DNA from: Solirubrobacter sp963837485
GTDB lineage: Bacteria; Actinomycetota; Thermoleophilia; Solirubrobacterales; Solirubrobacteraceae
Reading direction: 5' to 3'
DNA length: 64,000 nucleotides
NCBI GenBank assembly: GCA_963837485.1
Contig: CAWINP010000004.1
Coordinates: 682,001-746,000 of the forward strand
The translations under genes and the position numbers were made by a program. This document shows positions 46,298 to 56,400 of this stretch, piece by piece (position 1 is the first letter of the stretch; each line of letters opens with the position of its first letter). Under the pieces are notes generated by a model, which saw nothing but the letters and a program-made list of their open reading frames with translations, was not told the origin of the DNA and did not search any database.

Positions 46298-46301
<4 letters not shown>

Positions 46302-47611
46302 AGTCGGATCTCCTCCCGCGAGGGCTCGTAGTGGACGGGCTCGAAGGACGCCGCCGAGACCGCGCGCATCTCGTCCAAGGACGCAAGCTCCCCGGCCGCG
46401 CGGGCCTGGACGAGCACGTTGCCGAGCGCCGTCGCCTCGACCGGGCCGGCGAGCACCTCGCGGCCCGTGATGTCGGCCGTCAGCTGACACAGCAGCTCGT
46501 TGCGGGCGCCGCCGCCGATCACGTGGATCGTGCGCACGTCGCGGCCGGACACCGCCTCCAGCCGCTCGAGCACGGCCTTGTACTTCGCGGCCAGCGACAC
46601 GTAGATCGAGCGCACGATCTCGCCGCGCGAGGAGTCCCGGCCGCCGGCGATCAGCGCCGGCATGTCGCCGCCGCGCAGGAAGCGCTCGTCGTCGGGGTCA
46701 AAGAGGAAGGTCTCTGACGCCTGCGCCGCCGCCGCGTGCAACTCCGCGTACGGCACGTCCCATACGCGCGCGCACTCCTGCTCGAGCCACAGCCCCATCA
46801 CGTTCTTGAGCAACCGGATCGTGCCGTCGATGCCGCGCTCGTTGGTCAGCGCGGCGTCCTCGAAGCTCGGGCCGTCGAGCTCGAGCCCGAGCAGCGACCA
46901 CGTCCCGGAGGAGAGGATCGCGGCGTGCCGGTCGCGAATCGGCGCCGCGATGTACGCGCTCGCGGTGTCATGCGACGCGGCGGTGAAGACCGGCGCGTCA
47001 AGCTCGTGGTGCGCCAGCGCGCGACCGAGCTCGACGCCCGGCTCAACCAGGGTGCCGAACGGCCGCGCCGGCAGCCCGACGCGCTCGATCAACTCGATCG
47101 CCCACTCGCCGGTGCGCGCGTCGAGCAGACCCGTCGTCGAGGCGTTCGTGCGCTCGTTGGCCAGCTCGCCCGACAACCAGTAGGCGAGCAGGTCTCCCAC
47201 CAGGGCGATGGCGTCGGCATCGCGCACGCGATCGTCGGCCAGCAGCTGGTACACGGTGTTGATCGGCATGTCCTGGATGCCGGTGACCTCGTAGCCGCCG
47301 ATGCCCGAGGCCCCGCTCGTCCGCTCGTCGCGGTAGTGGAACGGCAGCCCGAGCACTCTTCGCTGCTCGTCGAGCAGCGCGTAGTCAACGCCCCAGGTGT
47401 CGACGGCGACGCCGTCCAGCGAGCGCCCCCGCAACGCCTCGACCGCCTCCGTGAAGAGATGCAGGAGGTTCCAGTGCAGCCCGTCGGGCAGCCGCACGGG
47501 CCGGTTCGGGAAGCGATGCAGCTCCTCCAGCGTCACCCGGCCGCCGTCGAAGCGCCCCAGCACGACCCGGCCGCTGGAGGCCCCGAGGTCGATCGCCGCC
47601 AGCTCAGTCAA
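46298..47611 (-). CDS. rhaB: Rhamnulokinase
   Basis: A 437-residue FGGY-family kinase with AAIDLGASSGRV (about 4-15), VDTWGVDYALLD and the ATP-site signature SSGTWSLLG (about 230-238). It phosphorylates L-rhamnulose to rhamnulose-1-phosphate. Translation begins at a TTG (47611) preceded by GAGGAGG, both inside the last codons of the short rhaM gene, which overlaps it by 8 bases. Confidence 0.94.
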
Positions 47612-47768
47612 GGTGAAAGACCTCCTCGAGCCGCGCGAACACCGGAGCCTGACCCGACCCGGCCTCGCGGAGCGCCGCGAGCATCTCGGGCCAGACGGCC
47701 CGGTGACGCTCGCGGTACTCGTCGATTGCGTCCACGCGCACCCGGAGCTCGAAGCAGACACGTTCCAT
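47604..47768 (-). pseudogene. rhaM: L-rhamnose mutarotase with an internal deletion
   Basis: RhaM proteins have about 104-110 residues; this one has 54. The first ~37 residues (CFELRVRVDAIDEYRERH, then AVWPEML) match the N-terminus, including the tyrosine and histidine thought to act in catalysis, and the last ten (ARLEEVFHLD) match the C-terminus. The middle, with the conserved Trp pair of the sugar pocket, is missing without loss of frame. The retained tail also carries the ribosome site of rhaB. Probably inactive as a mutarotase, although a small dimeric protein could still be made. Anomer exchange may occur spontaneously or by another enzyme. Confidence 0.8.
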
Positions 47769-47789
47769 TGCGCGCGGCCCGGCGACGAC

Positions 47790-48869
47790 CTAGAAGTCGA
47801 AGTCGTCGATGTTGTTCTTGTCGAACACCGTCGGCGGGCCGAGCAGCACCTCGCCGTTGGCGCCGACCGTCTTCTCCCCCATGTCGCCGGCCTTGAACTT
47901 GTCGCCCTCGGCGCCGGTGATCTCACCCGACGACAGCGCCAGCGCGGCATAGCCGGCCAGCTCGCCGAGCTTGCCCGGGTCCCACAGCTCGAAGCCCTGG
48001 ATCGTCCCGTCCTTGACGAACTTGCGCAGCTGGTTGGGCGTGCCGAGCCCGGTCAGCTGGACCTTGCCCTTGTACTTGCTCGACTGCAGGTAGCGAGCCG
48101 CCGCCGCGATGCCGACCGTGGTCGGCGAGATGATCCCCTTCAGGTCCGGATACGCCTGCAGCAGGCCCTGAGTCTCCTGGAAGGACTTCTGATCGTCGTC
48201 GTTGCCGTAGGCGACCTTGACGAGCTTCATCTTCGAGTACTCGGGCTTCTTGAGCTCGTCCTTCATGAACTTGATCCAGGTGTTCTGGTTGGTCGCGTTC
48301 GCGGTCGCCGAGAGGATCGCGATCTGCCCCTCGTTGTTGATCTGCTTGGCCAGCAGCTGGACCTCCGAGCGCCCCAGGTCCTCCGAGTTGGCCTGGTTGA
48401 TGAACAGCTGCCGCGCATCCGGCGCCGTGTCGGAGTCATACGACACGACCTTGATCCCGCCGGCCGCCGCCTTCTTGAGCGCCGGCGCCACCGCGTTGGC
48501 GTCGTTGGCGCTGATCACGATCGCCGACACCTTCTGCGTCGTGAGCGTGTTGATGTACGGCACCTGCGCACTCGCCGTCGCCTCCGACGGACCCACCCGC
48601 TGGAACTTCGCGCCGGCCCCCTCGACCGCCGTCTTGCCGCCGTTGTCGGAGGTCGTGAAGTACGGGTTGTTGAGCTGCTTGGGCAGGAACGCGACGGTCA
48701 GCGACGACACGTCCTTCTTCGCGCTGTCCTTCGGTGCCGCCGTCGCAGTGCCCTGCGCGCCGCTGCCCGAAGAGCTCTCGTCGTCCTTCGTGGAGCCGCA
48801 CGCGGCGACCGCGAGCGCACTGGCGACCGCGAAGACCGTCAGGCCCCGCGTGCCGATCGATATGGACAT
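47790..48869 (-). CDS. rhaS: Rhamnose ABC importer, substrate-binding lipoprotein
   Basis: A 359-residue periplasmic-binding-protein family (LacI-like) sugar receptor. A lipoprotein signal with ALAVAACG places the anchored cysteine at about 24. Then a Ser/Thr-rich linker leads to two alpha/beta lobes starting LTVAFLPKQLNNPYFTTSDNGG. It matches RhaS/AI-2 (LsrB)-type receptors and should deliver free L-rhamnose. ATG at 48869 follows GAGGAGG. It lies 8 bases after the rhaQ stop. Confidence 0.9.
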   Translation of the reverse strand: MSISIGTRGLTVFAVASALAVAACGSTKDDESSSGSGAQGTATAAPKDSAKKDVSSLTVAFLPKQLNNPYFTTSDNGGKTAVEGAGAKFQRVGPSEATASAQVPYINTLTTQKVSAIVISANDANAVAPALKKAAAGGIKVVSYDSDTAPDARQLFINQANSEDLGRSEVQLLAKQINNEGQIAILSATANATNQNTWIKFMKDELKKPEYSKMKLVKVAYGNDDDQKSFQETQGLLQAYPDLKGIISPTTVGIAAAARYLQSSKYKGKVQLTGLGTPNQLRKFVKDGTIQGFELWDPGKLGELAGYAALALSSGEITGAEGDKFKAGDMGEKTVGANGEVLLGPPTVFDKNNIDDFDF

Positions 48870-48877
48870 GTCCCTCC

Positions 48878-49915
48878 TCACAGGGGTGTTGATGGGGTTG
48901 GGGTAGGCGAATGCGACCGGCGAAGGGCTTCGCGGACGCGGGCGGCCACGCTCGGACCCAAGACCGAGAGCAGCAGCAGGCCGCCGGTGACGATCGTCAG
49001 CGCGTCCGAGGAAACGTTGTTGAGGGTCAGGGCGTTGCGCAGCGTCCCGAGCAGGAAGACCGCGGCGATCACCCCGAGCAGGTGGCCGCGACCGCCGAAG
49101 ATCGAGACGCCGCCGAGCAGCACGCAGGCGACGACCGACAGCTCGAGCCCTGTCCCGTTGTCGCCGCGTGACGAGCCGAAGCGGAAGCTGTAGACGATCC
49201 CGGCGAGCGCCGAGATCACGCCGGAGACCACGAACAGCCAGAACTTGACCCGCTTGACGCGCAGGCCGGCGAAGCGCGCCGCCTCCTCGTTGGCGCCGAT
49301 CGCGAAGATCGCGCGCCCGACGCCGGTGCGATGCAGCGTGACCCCGAAGATCACCGCGAGCACCGCGAACAGCACGGTCGGATTGGGGATCTCGGTGCCG
49401 GCGAACGTGCCTTGACCCCAGTCGAGGAAGTTCTGCGGGTAGTCGGTGACCGCCTGGTCGCCGAGGATCACGAAGGCCAGGCCCCGATACATGCCGAGCG
49501 TGCCGATCGTCACCGCCAGCGACGGCAATCCCAGCCGCGTGATCAGGAACCCGTTGACGGCGCCGAGCACGCCGCCGACGACCAGCACGACCGGCACGAT
49601 CATCTCCATCGGCCAGTTGTGGTTCCACAGGTAGCCGAGCAGCGCGCTCGTCAGGCCGAGCATCGACGCCACCGACAGGTCGATCTCGGCGGCGACGATG
49701 ATCAGCGTCAGCGGCAGCGCGATCAGCGCCACCTCGGCGACGTCCGAGCAGATCGAGTTCAGGTTCTGGCCGCTGAGGAACCCGTCGGCGCTCGTCGCGC
49801 CGTAGAGGATCGAGCCGAGCAGCAGGAAGACGGTGACGCTCTCCCAGCGCGTGAGCCGGGTCCTGAGGTCGGGCCCGAGGCCCGGGCCGTCGACGCGGGT
49901 CGTGACGTCAGACAC
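48878..49915 (-). CDS. rhaQ: Rhamnose ABC importer permease
   Basis: A 345-residue membrane protein of the ribose/rhamnose (RbsC/RhaQ) permease family with about ten hydrophobic segments and the conserved AAEIDLSVASMLGLTSAL (about 74-91) and GANEEAARFAGLRV cytoplasmic loop (about 200-213). It pairs with RhaP. GTG start overlaps the rhaP stop by 8 bases. RhaP and RhaQ assignments follow gene order. Confidence 0.9.
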   Translation of the reverse strand: MSDVTTRVDGPGLGPDLRTRLTRWESVTVFLLLGSILYGATSADGFLSGQNLNSICSDVAEVALIALPLTLIIVAAEIDLSVASMLGLTSALLGYLWNHNWPMEMIVPVVLVVGGVLGAVNGFLITRLGLPSLAVTIGTLGMYRGLAFVILGDQAVTDYPQNFLDWGQGTFAGTEIPNPTVLFAVLAVIFGVTLHRTGVGRAIFAIGANEEAARFAGLRVKRVKFWLFVVSGVISALAGIVYSFRFGSSRGDNGTGLELSVVACVLLGGVSIFGGRGHLLGVIAAVFLLGTLRNALTLNNVSSDALTIVTGGLLLLSVLGPSVAARVREALRRSHSPTPTPSTPL

Positions 49916-50951
49916 GGATCGAGCTCCTCTTGCGCAGTTGGGCGGCGACCCGCAGCGCGAGCAGCCGGTCGAGCCCGATCGCGACGAGCAGCAGGAAGCC
50001 GTCGATCGCCTGCTCCCAGAACTGGTTGACCTTCAGCACCACCAGCGCCGATCCGATGCACGACAGCAACAGCGCACCGAGCGCCGCGCCATAGACGGTG
50101 CCCGAGCCACCGAAGATCGCGACGCCGCCGACCACGACGGCAGCGACGACGGCGAGCTCCTGCCCGCGCCCGGCGTTCGCGTCCAGCGTGCCGAAGCGCG
50201 CCGCGTAGAGCACGCCGGCCAGCCCCGCGAGCGCGCCGCTGACCACGAACGCGCCCAGCACGCGGCGCGTCACGCGGATGCCGGCGAGGTTGGCGGCGTC
50301 GGGGTTGGAGCCGATCGCGTACAGCTCGCGACCCATGCGCGAGCCGCGCATGACCGCGCCCACGACCAGCATCACCGCGACGGTGATCAGCGCCAGCACG
50401 GGAATGCCGAGCAGCGTGGAGCTGCCGAGGTTCAGGAACGAGTCGGGCATGTCGGCCGCGTTGACCTGGCGCCCCTTGGCCCACAGGAAGTCGATCCCGC
50501 GGATCACGTACAGCGTGCCGAGCGTGATCACCAGCGACGGCACGCGCCCGAACGCGACCATCGTGCCGTTGCAGAGCCCGAAGAACGCACCGACCAATGT
50601 CCCGGCGACGAACACCAGCGCGATCGGCGCGTTGTGGTCGGCGAACAGGATCCCGGTCGCGAACGCGCTGATGCCCAGCACCGACCCGACCGACAGGTCG
50701 ATGTTGCGGGTGACCACCACGACCGTCTGGCCGACCGCCAGCAGCGCGACGATCGAGACGTTGAGCAGGATGTCGCGGACGTTCTGGCTGCTCAGGTAGC
50801 GCGGCTCGGCGAGCGTCGTGCCGAGCACGAGCACCACCAGCACGCCGAGCAGGCTGAGCTCGCGCGCGCGGCCGATCGTCTCGACGAGCGAGCGTCTCTC
50901 GTCGCTCTGCGGCGCGGCGGGCGCCGGGGCGTGGGCCGCCGTGGCGCTCAC
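49908..50951 (-). CDS. rhaP: Rhamnose ABC importer permease
   Basis: A 347-residue RbsC-family permease with about ten hydrophobic segments, the VTRNIDLSVGSVLGISAF segment (about 80-97) and the IGSNPDAANLAGIRV coupling loop (about 213-227). It is preceded by a short acidic/alanine-rich cytoplasmic tail. GTG overlaps the rhaT stop as GTGA. Confidence 0.9.
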   Translation of the reverse strand: MSATAAHAPAPAAPQSDERRSLVETIGRARELSLLGVLVVLVLGTTLAEPRYLSSQNVRDILLNVSIVALLAVGQTVVVVTRNIDLSVGSVLGISAFATGILFADHNAPIALVFVAGTLVGAFFGLCNGTMVAFGRVPSLVITLGTLYVIRGIDFLWAKGRQVNAADMPDSFLNLGSSTLLGIPVLALITVAVMLVVGAVMRGSRMGRELYAIGSNPDAANLAGIRVTRRVLGAFVVSGALAGLAGVLYAARFGTLDANAGRGQELAVVAAVVVGGVAIFGGSGTVYGAALGALLLSCIGSALVVLKVNQFWEQAIDGFLLLVAIGLDRLLALRVAAQLRKRSSIRV

Positions 50952-52483
50952 GCCGCCGCGGTTGTCGATTGACCCGTCGCCGCGCGCATGACCGACTCCT
51001 CGTCAGCCTCGGCGCGCGAGAGCTCGCGAGCGATCCGGCCCTCGTGCATCACCAGCACGCGGTCGGCCATCCCGAGCACCTCGGGAAGCTCCGAGGAGAT
51101 CATCAGCACGGCAAGCCCCTGGCCGGCGAGCTCGGACATCAATCGGTGCACCTCGGCCTTGGTGGCGACGTCGATCCCGCGCGTCGGCTCGTCGATGATC
51201 AAGACCTTCGGGGCCGTCGCCAGCCACTTCGCGAGCACGACCTTCTGCTGGTTGCCGCCCGACAGGAACCCGACCGGGTCGCTCAGGCGCTGGAACTTCA
51301 GCCGCAGGCGGGTCGCCCAGTCCGAGGCCAGCCTCGCCTCGGCACCGGCGCCGATCACGCCGAGCCTCGAACGCAGCGCATGCAGCCGGGTGAGGCCGAC
51401 GTTGCGTTCGATCGAGAGCTCCATCACCAAGCCCTGCTGGCGCCGGTCCTCGGGCACCAGCCCGACACCGGCGTGCATCGCCGCCGCAGGCGAGCCGTGC
51501 TTCAGTCGCCTGCCGGCGACCTCGACGTGGCCGGCGTCCGGCTTGTCGATGCCGAAGATCGCGCGCGCCACCTCGCTGCGCCCCGCGCCCACGAGGCCCG
51601 CCAGGGCGACGATCTCACCGCGCCTGACCTCGAAGGAGACGTCGACGAACACGCCTTCGCGCGTGAGCCGCTCGACGCGCAGCAGGGTTTCGCCGATCTC
51701 GGCGTCCTGCTTGGGGAACAGCTGCGAGAGCTCGCGCCCGACCATCCGCCGCACGAGCTCGTCGGTCGTCAGCCCGGCGGTGACGCCGTCGTGCGTGACC
51801 TCGCCGTCGCGCAGGACGGTGATCGTGTCGCAGATCGCGAACAGCTCGTCGAGCCGGTGCGAGATGAACAGCACCGCCGCGCCGCGCTGCCGCAGCGCCC
51901 GGACCACGCCGAACAGCCGCTCCACCTCGTGACCGGATAGCGCGGCGGTCGGTTCGTCCATGATCAGCACGCGCGCGTCGAAGGAGAGGGCCTTGGCGAT
52001 CTCGACGATCTGCTGATCGGCGATCGAGAGCCCGCGCACCGGCTGCTCGGGGTCGAGCCGGACGCCGAGCCGATCGAGCAGCTCGCCGACCGTCCGGTGC
52101 AGCGCACGACGGTCGATCCGCCGCAACGAGCCCAGCGGGTGCCGGCCCATCATCACGTTCTCGGCGACGGACAGGTCCGGGAACAGCGTCGGCTCCTGGT
52201 AGATCACGGCTACGCCGCGATCGCGGGCGTCCGCCGGGCCGTGGAACTCGGCCGGCTCGCCGTCGACCAGCACGGCGCCCTCATCGGGGCGCTGCACGCC
52301 GGCGAGCAGACGGACGATCGTCGACTTGCCCGCGCCGTTCTCGCCGGCCAGCGCCCGCACCTCGCCCGCTCGCAACGCGATCGAGACGTCGCGCGCCGCG
52401 CGGACGGCTCCGTAGGACTTGCTGGCACCGGTGAGCGCGATGAGCGGCGACGCGTCTGACCCTGATGTCAGGTGTTGGTTGAT
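50948..52483 (-). CDS. rhaT: Rhamnose ABC importer, duplicated ATPase
   Basis: About 511 residues with two ABC domains, as in RbsA/RhaT/MglA. Domain 1 has Walker A GENGAGKST, LSIADQQIVEIAKAL and Walker B VLIMDEPTAAL. Domain 2 has a degenerate Walker A (GLVGAGRSE), signature LSGGNQQKVVLAKWL and Walker B VLIIDEPTRGID. The start is unusual: GGGGGAGGAG (52500-52490) is ideally placed 6 bases before an ATC codon at 52483, with no ATG/GTG/TTG nearby; a TTG at 52522 would lie within the predicted -10 box. First gene of the rha operon. Confidence 0.9.
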   Translation of the reverse strand: MNQHLTSGSDASPLIALTGASKSYGAVRAARDVSIALRAGEVRALAGENGAGKSTIVRLLAGVQRPDEGAVLVDGEPAEFHGPADARDRGVAVIYQEPTLFPDLSVAENVMMGRHPLGSLRRIDRRALHRTVGELLDRLGVRLDPEQPVRGLSIADQQIVEIAKALSFDARVLIMDEPTAALSGHEVERLFGVVRALRQRGAAVLFISHRLDELFAICDTITVLRDGEVTHDGVTAGLTTDELVRRMVGRELSQLFPKQDAEIGETLLRVERLTREGVFVDVSFEVRRGEIVALAGLVGAGRSEVARAIFGIDKPDAGHVEVAGRRLKHGSPAAAMHAGVGLVPEDRRQQGLVMELSIERNVGLTRLHALRSRLGVIGAGAEARLASDWATRLRLKFQRLSDPVGFLSGGNQQKVVLAKWLATAPKVLIIDEPTRGIDVATKAEVHRLMSELAGQGLAVLMISSELPEVLGMADRVLVMHEGRIARELSRAEADEESVMRAATGQSTTAAA

Positions 52484-52517
52484 TTGAGGCTCCTCCCCCT
52501 CGAAACGACAGTTAGCG

Positions 52518-52546
52518 ATCAAAACAGAGCGCCTGGGAGGTGTCAA
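52518..52546 (-). promoter_or_regulatory. Promoter and operator of the rha operon
   Basis: On the minus strand TTGACA (52546-52541), a 17-base spacer and TTTGAT (52523-52518) precede the rhaT ribosome site. The -10 box is part of TTTGATCG (52523-52516), the same box that overlaps the -10 element of the DeoR gene at 42244-42251. Confidence 0.65.
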
Positions 52547-52626
52547 GTCGAGTGCGGTCGAACAACAGCCGCGTCTCATCAGATCGCGCAGACTCGAACA
52601 AAGTCGACCACATCGAGCACACGCCA

Positions 52627-53406
52627 CTAGTCCGCGCGGTCGACCATTCGCACCGCCACGCCGGGAGGCTGCAGCGGCGCGAGCTCGTGTGGCAGCACTC
52701 CGTGCGTGAGGACGGTGGAGATCTCGCGCGCGGGGACGATGGCGTTCTGCCCTCGCGCGGCCAGCTTGGTGCGATCGACGAGCAGCACCGAGCGCTCGGC
52801 CTGCACGATCATCGCGCGCTTGACCTCGGCCTCGAGCATGTCGGCATCGGTGAGGACGCCCTGCGGCGTGACGCCCTTGACGCTGAAGAACAGCAGGTCC
52901 GCGTAGTGCCCCGCGATCGTGCGGACCGCGTACGGGCCGACGAACGAGCGCGTGAGCCGGCGCAGCGTCCCACCGACCCCGACCACCGCTCCCGGGCGTG
53001 TGTCGCTGCCGGAGAGCGCCTCCATGACCGGCACGCTGTTGCTGATCACGGTCACGTTGATCCCCGACTCGGCGATCCTGCGCGCGAGGTAGTACGTCGT
53101 CGAAGACGAGTCGAGAAAGACCGTCTGATGGGGCGACAGCAGCTGCAGCGCCGCGTCGGCGAGTTGCATCTTGGCCTCCGCGTCGATGCCGAGCCGGCGG
53201 CGGAACGAGTCCTCCTGGGCGGAGATCGACGGCAGCACGGCGCCGCCGTGCGTCCTTCGCGCGATCCCCGCGCTCTCGAGCTCGCCGAGGTCGCGCCGCG
53301 CCGTCATGCGCGAGACGCCGAAGCGCCCCTCGAGCTCGATGATGCTCACGGCGCCCTGGTCGCGGAGCAGGGCGGCGATTGCCGCCCTGCGAGCCTCCGC
53401 GAGCAT
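52627..53406 (-). CDS. DeoR-family transcriptional regulator (rhamnose locus, copy 2)
   Basis: A 259-residue DeoR-type repressor with HTH VSIIELEGRFGVSRMTARRD and hinge RRTHGGAVLPSISAQEDSF, the latter identical to copy 1 at 42312. The effector domain has FLDSSSTTYYLARR, VISNS and LLVDRTKLAARGQNAI. It lies 23 bases downstream of the secreted rhamnosidase gene on the same strand and 143 bases upstream of rhaT, so it may be expressed with the rhamnosidase. Confidence 0.92.
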   Translation of the reverse strand: MLAEARRAAIAALLRDQGAVSIIELEGRFGVSRMTARRDLGELESAGIARRTHGGAVLPSISAQEDSFRRRLGIDAEAKMQLADAALQLLSPHQTVFLDSSSTTYYLARRIAESGINVTVISNSVPVMEALSGSDTRPGAVVGVGGTLRRLTRSFVGPYAVRTIAGHYADLLFFSVKGVTPQGVLTDADMLEAEVKRAMIVQAERSVLLVDRTKLAARGQNAIVPAREISTVLTHGVLPHELAPLQPPGVAVRMVDRAD

Positions 53407-53429
53407 CGGGCTGATGGTGGACGTCGCGC

Positions 53430-56400
53430 TTACGGTGTCGTGGTGGACAGGGTGAACGTGAGCGTCCTCGAGTAGCTGCCGGTGCGCAGCGCGTCGTTGG
53501 CGTTGATGTGCTGCGCGAACGCGATCGCGACCACGTCGTTGGAGACCGGACCGGTCCACGCCGCCTTCGACAGCGTCACCTGCAGCGGCTCCGGCAACGA
53601 GAACGCGCCGTTGGTCAGGTGGCCGGGGTCCGAGAACGACAGCGCCGCATCGCCGGCCGTCGAGATCACGTTCGCGGTCGTCTGTGCCGTGTAGTCCTTC
53701 GCGACACCCGCCGTGAAGGCGCCGAACGACGCCGCCGGACCGAGCGACAGCGACAGCGTCGCCGGCACCGATCCGCCGACCGAGCCGCCGGCGCTGGTCG
53801 TGACCGTCCCCCACGCGAACGTGTGCGACCCGGTCACGCCGCCGAACTCGACGGCGCCGTCCTTCGCGACGGCCGTGACGCCGCCGGCCGGCGCGCCGTC
53901 CTGCCAGACCACCGCGCCGTCCATCGCGATCGTGCGCGCGTGGCCGAGCAGCGGAATCGAGACCGTGCCCGACGTGCCCGCGGGCGCGGCCATCGTGAGC
54001 GTGAACGACGAGTCGCCGTCACCGCGCCGCCAGCGCGAGACGATCTCGCCCGACGGCGTCGGGATGGTCCCCTGCGCCCACTTGAGGGTGCCGGGCTGCG
54101 GCGCGACGACCCACGTCTTGTAGCCGGCGGTCACCGGACGCGCGCCGAGCACGTAGCCGCTCAGGGTCGGGACGGGGGCACCCGCCCACCCGTGCGCCAG
54201 GCTCGCGTTGCCATCGACGTCGGTCCCGTCCTGATTGAGCTTCTCCCACAGCGCGCCCGTGTAGTACGGGCCGCTCTCGACGGTCATCTGATCCCACAGG
54301 TTGTGGATCAGATCCAGCGCACCGTTGGTGTCGCCCGCCGCGAACCGGGCGTCGACTTCCTTGCCCGTCACGAACGGGCTGATGACGGTCGAGTAGTTGG
54401 CATCGGGCGAGTACGGCTGCGGCCCGAACGTTCCCCACAGGTTGCTCTTGAGATAGCTGAGGATCCCCGCGTGCGCGCTCGCCGGAGCAATCCCGAACGT
54501 GATCGCCTCGGCGTTGCCGTCCTGCGGGACCGACGTCCCCGCATGGTTGGCGTTGTCGCGGTCGGCGAGCTTGTACACGCCGCGCACAGGATCGAACAGC
54601 GTCGCGTTGATGCGCTGCTTGAGATCGGCCGCCTGGCTCGCCCACGTCGCGGCATCGGCTTGCCACGTCGCGACCGACGGATCGGCGGGGTAGCTCTGCG
54701 CGAGATCGCCGGCGAGGTGCGACGCGTCGGTCAGCGCCTTGTAGTAGATCGCGTTGTACGCGGTCACGGCGCCCGGCTTGCCGCCGTCGTAGAAGTCCCA
54801 GTCGCGCTCGCCGCTGCTGGAGATCAGCAGGCCGCTGGCGGGATCGACGAGGGCCCGGTTGTACGCGAGCTGGTTCTTCAGGTGCGTGTACTCGGACCGC
54901 ACGAACGCCGTGTCACCGGAGTAGAGGTAGTACCCGGCGAGGTTCAGCACGTAGTACATCGAGTAGCTCAGCGAGTAGAACCCGCCGCTGGGCGGAAGCA
55001 CCGTCCAGTTCTGGATGTGCCCGAAGATCGAGCCGTTCGCGGCCTGGCTGGCGCCGAAGAGCTGAATCGAGCCCTTGATGTAGTCCGACCCCTTGGCGCC
55101 GAATCCGAGGCTCGAGAACATCGTCCGGCCCTGCAGCTCGAGATCGCCGCTCCACGGCCGCCGGTCGCGCTTGGCGCCGTCGAGGATCACCGGGATGGTC
55201 TGGTTCGGCACCGCGCCGATCGGCACCATGTTGGTGTCGTTGGTGTACGCGCCCTGGTACCAGATCTTGTTCAGCGCGGTGTCGCTGGAGAGGAAGTGGC
55301 CCTTGTAGTCCGAGCTCGCGGCGTTCGGGTGGCGGAAGTGGATCCCGACCGAGCTCAGCGAGATCGAGCCTGCCGTCGTGAGCGTGATCACCTGGAAGCG
55401 CTCGCCGCCCTGGATCGCGTTCGCCGCGTTGCCGACCGTCCCGGGAGCCGACACCGTCCAGTTCTCGGCGCGGCTGGGTGCCACGCCGACGCCGTTGAAG
55501 CCGTTCCGGTCACCGGTGAGCGTCCCGGGCGTTCCCGTCACGGTCGCGCCGGCGGCGTGCGCGGCGCTCAGCGGCGCGGAGATCGTGATGCCGGTGCCCG
55601 GATCGAGCGCGGCCGCTCCGGCTGCGTGCGCGGAGGCGAGCGCGGGCGTGAACGAGATGCCCGTGCCGAGGTCCTGCACGGCGGCGCCGCTCGCGTGCGC
55701 AGACGTCAGCGCGGCCGTGAGCGTGACTCCCGTGCCGTTCGCGCCCGCGGTGCCGACGGCCTGGACCGTCCGCGTCTCGCCGTCGACGACGATCTGATCG
55801 CCCGCCGCCATGCCGGTGACGCTCGCCACCTTGACATTGGTGTCGCCCGCCGCCGCGGCCGCGGAGAGGGTCGTGCTCCGGCCCTGCGTGCCCACGTTCG
55901 ACACCGTCACCGACTCCAGCGCGGAGCCGGTGTCGATGCGCAGCGTGTCGCCGGCCGCGATCCCGGTGGTGGCGGCCACCTTGACGTTGGTGTCGCCGGC
56001 GGACGCGGAGGCGAACAGCGTCGTGGCCCGCGACTGGGTCCCGACCGCCGAGATCGTCGCCGTCTCGGAGTCGACGTTCAGCGTCTGACCCGCGATGAAG
56101 TTGCCGACGGCCCCGACCTTCAGGTTGGTGTCGCCGGCGGCCGCCGCCAGTGACAGCGTCGTACGGCCGGCCGTCCACATGAAGCCCAGCGTCTCGCTAT
56201 AGGCGGAGCGCAGCGTCACCGAGGTCGCGCTGCCGGCCGGGGTCACGCCGCCGACGTTGAAGAACGGCAGGCCGCCGACCTCGCGGCCGTAGTCGAGCAC
56301 GACCAGCGGCGCCGGGCCGGTGCCGCTCCAGGTGAGCGTCGCCGGTCCCGTCGACGGATCCACGAGTCCCTGCGCGTTGGTCACGTTCCCGGACGTCGAG

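Noticed and set aside
47569..47591. Alternative rhaB start downstream of the TTG
   Set aside because: The TTG at 47611 has an ideal GAGGAGG spacing and begins directly at the conserved first strand; later codons would cut into it.
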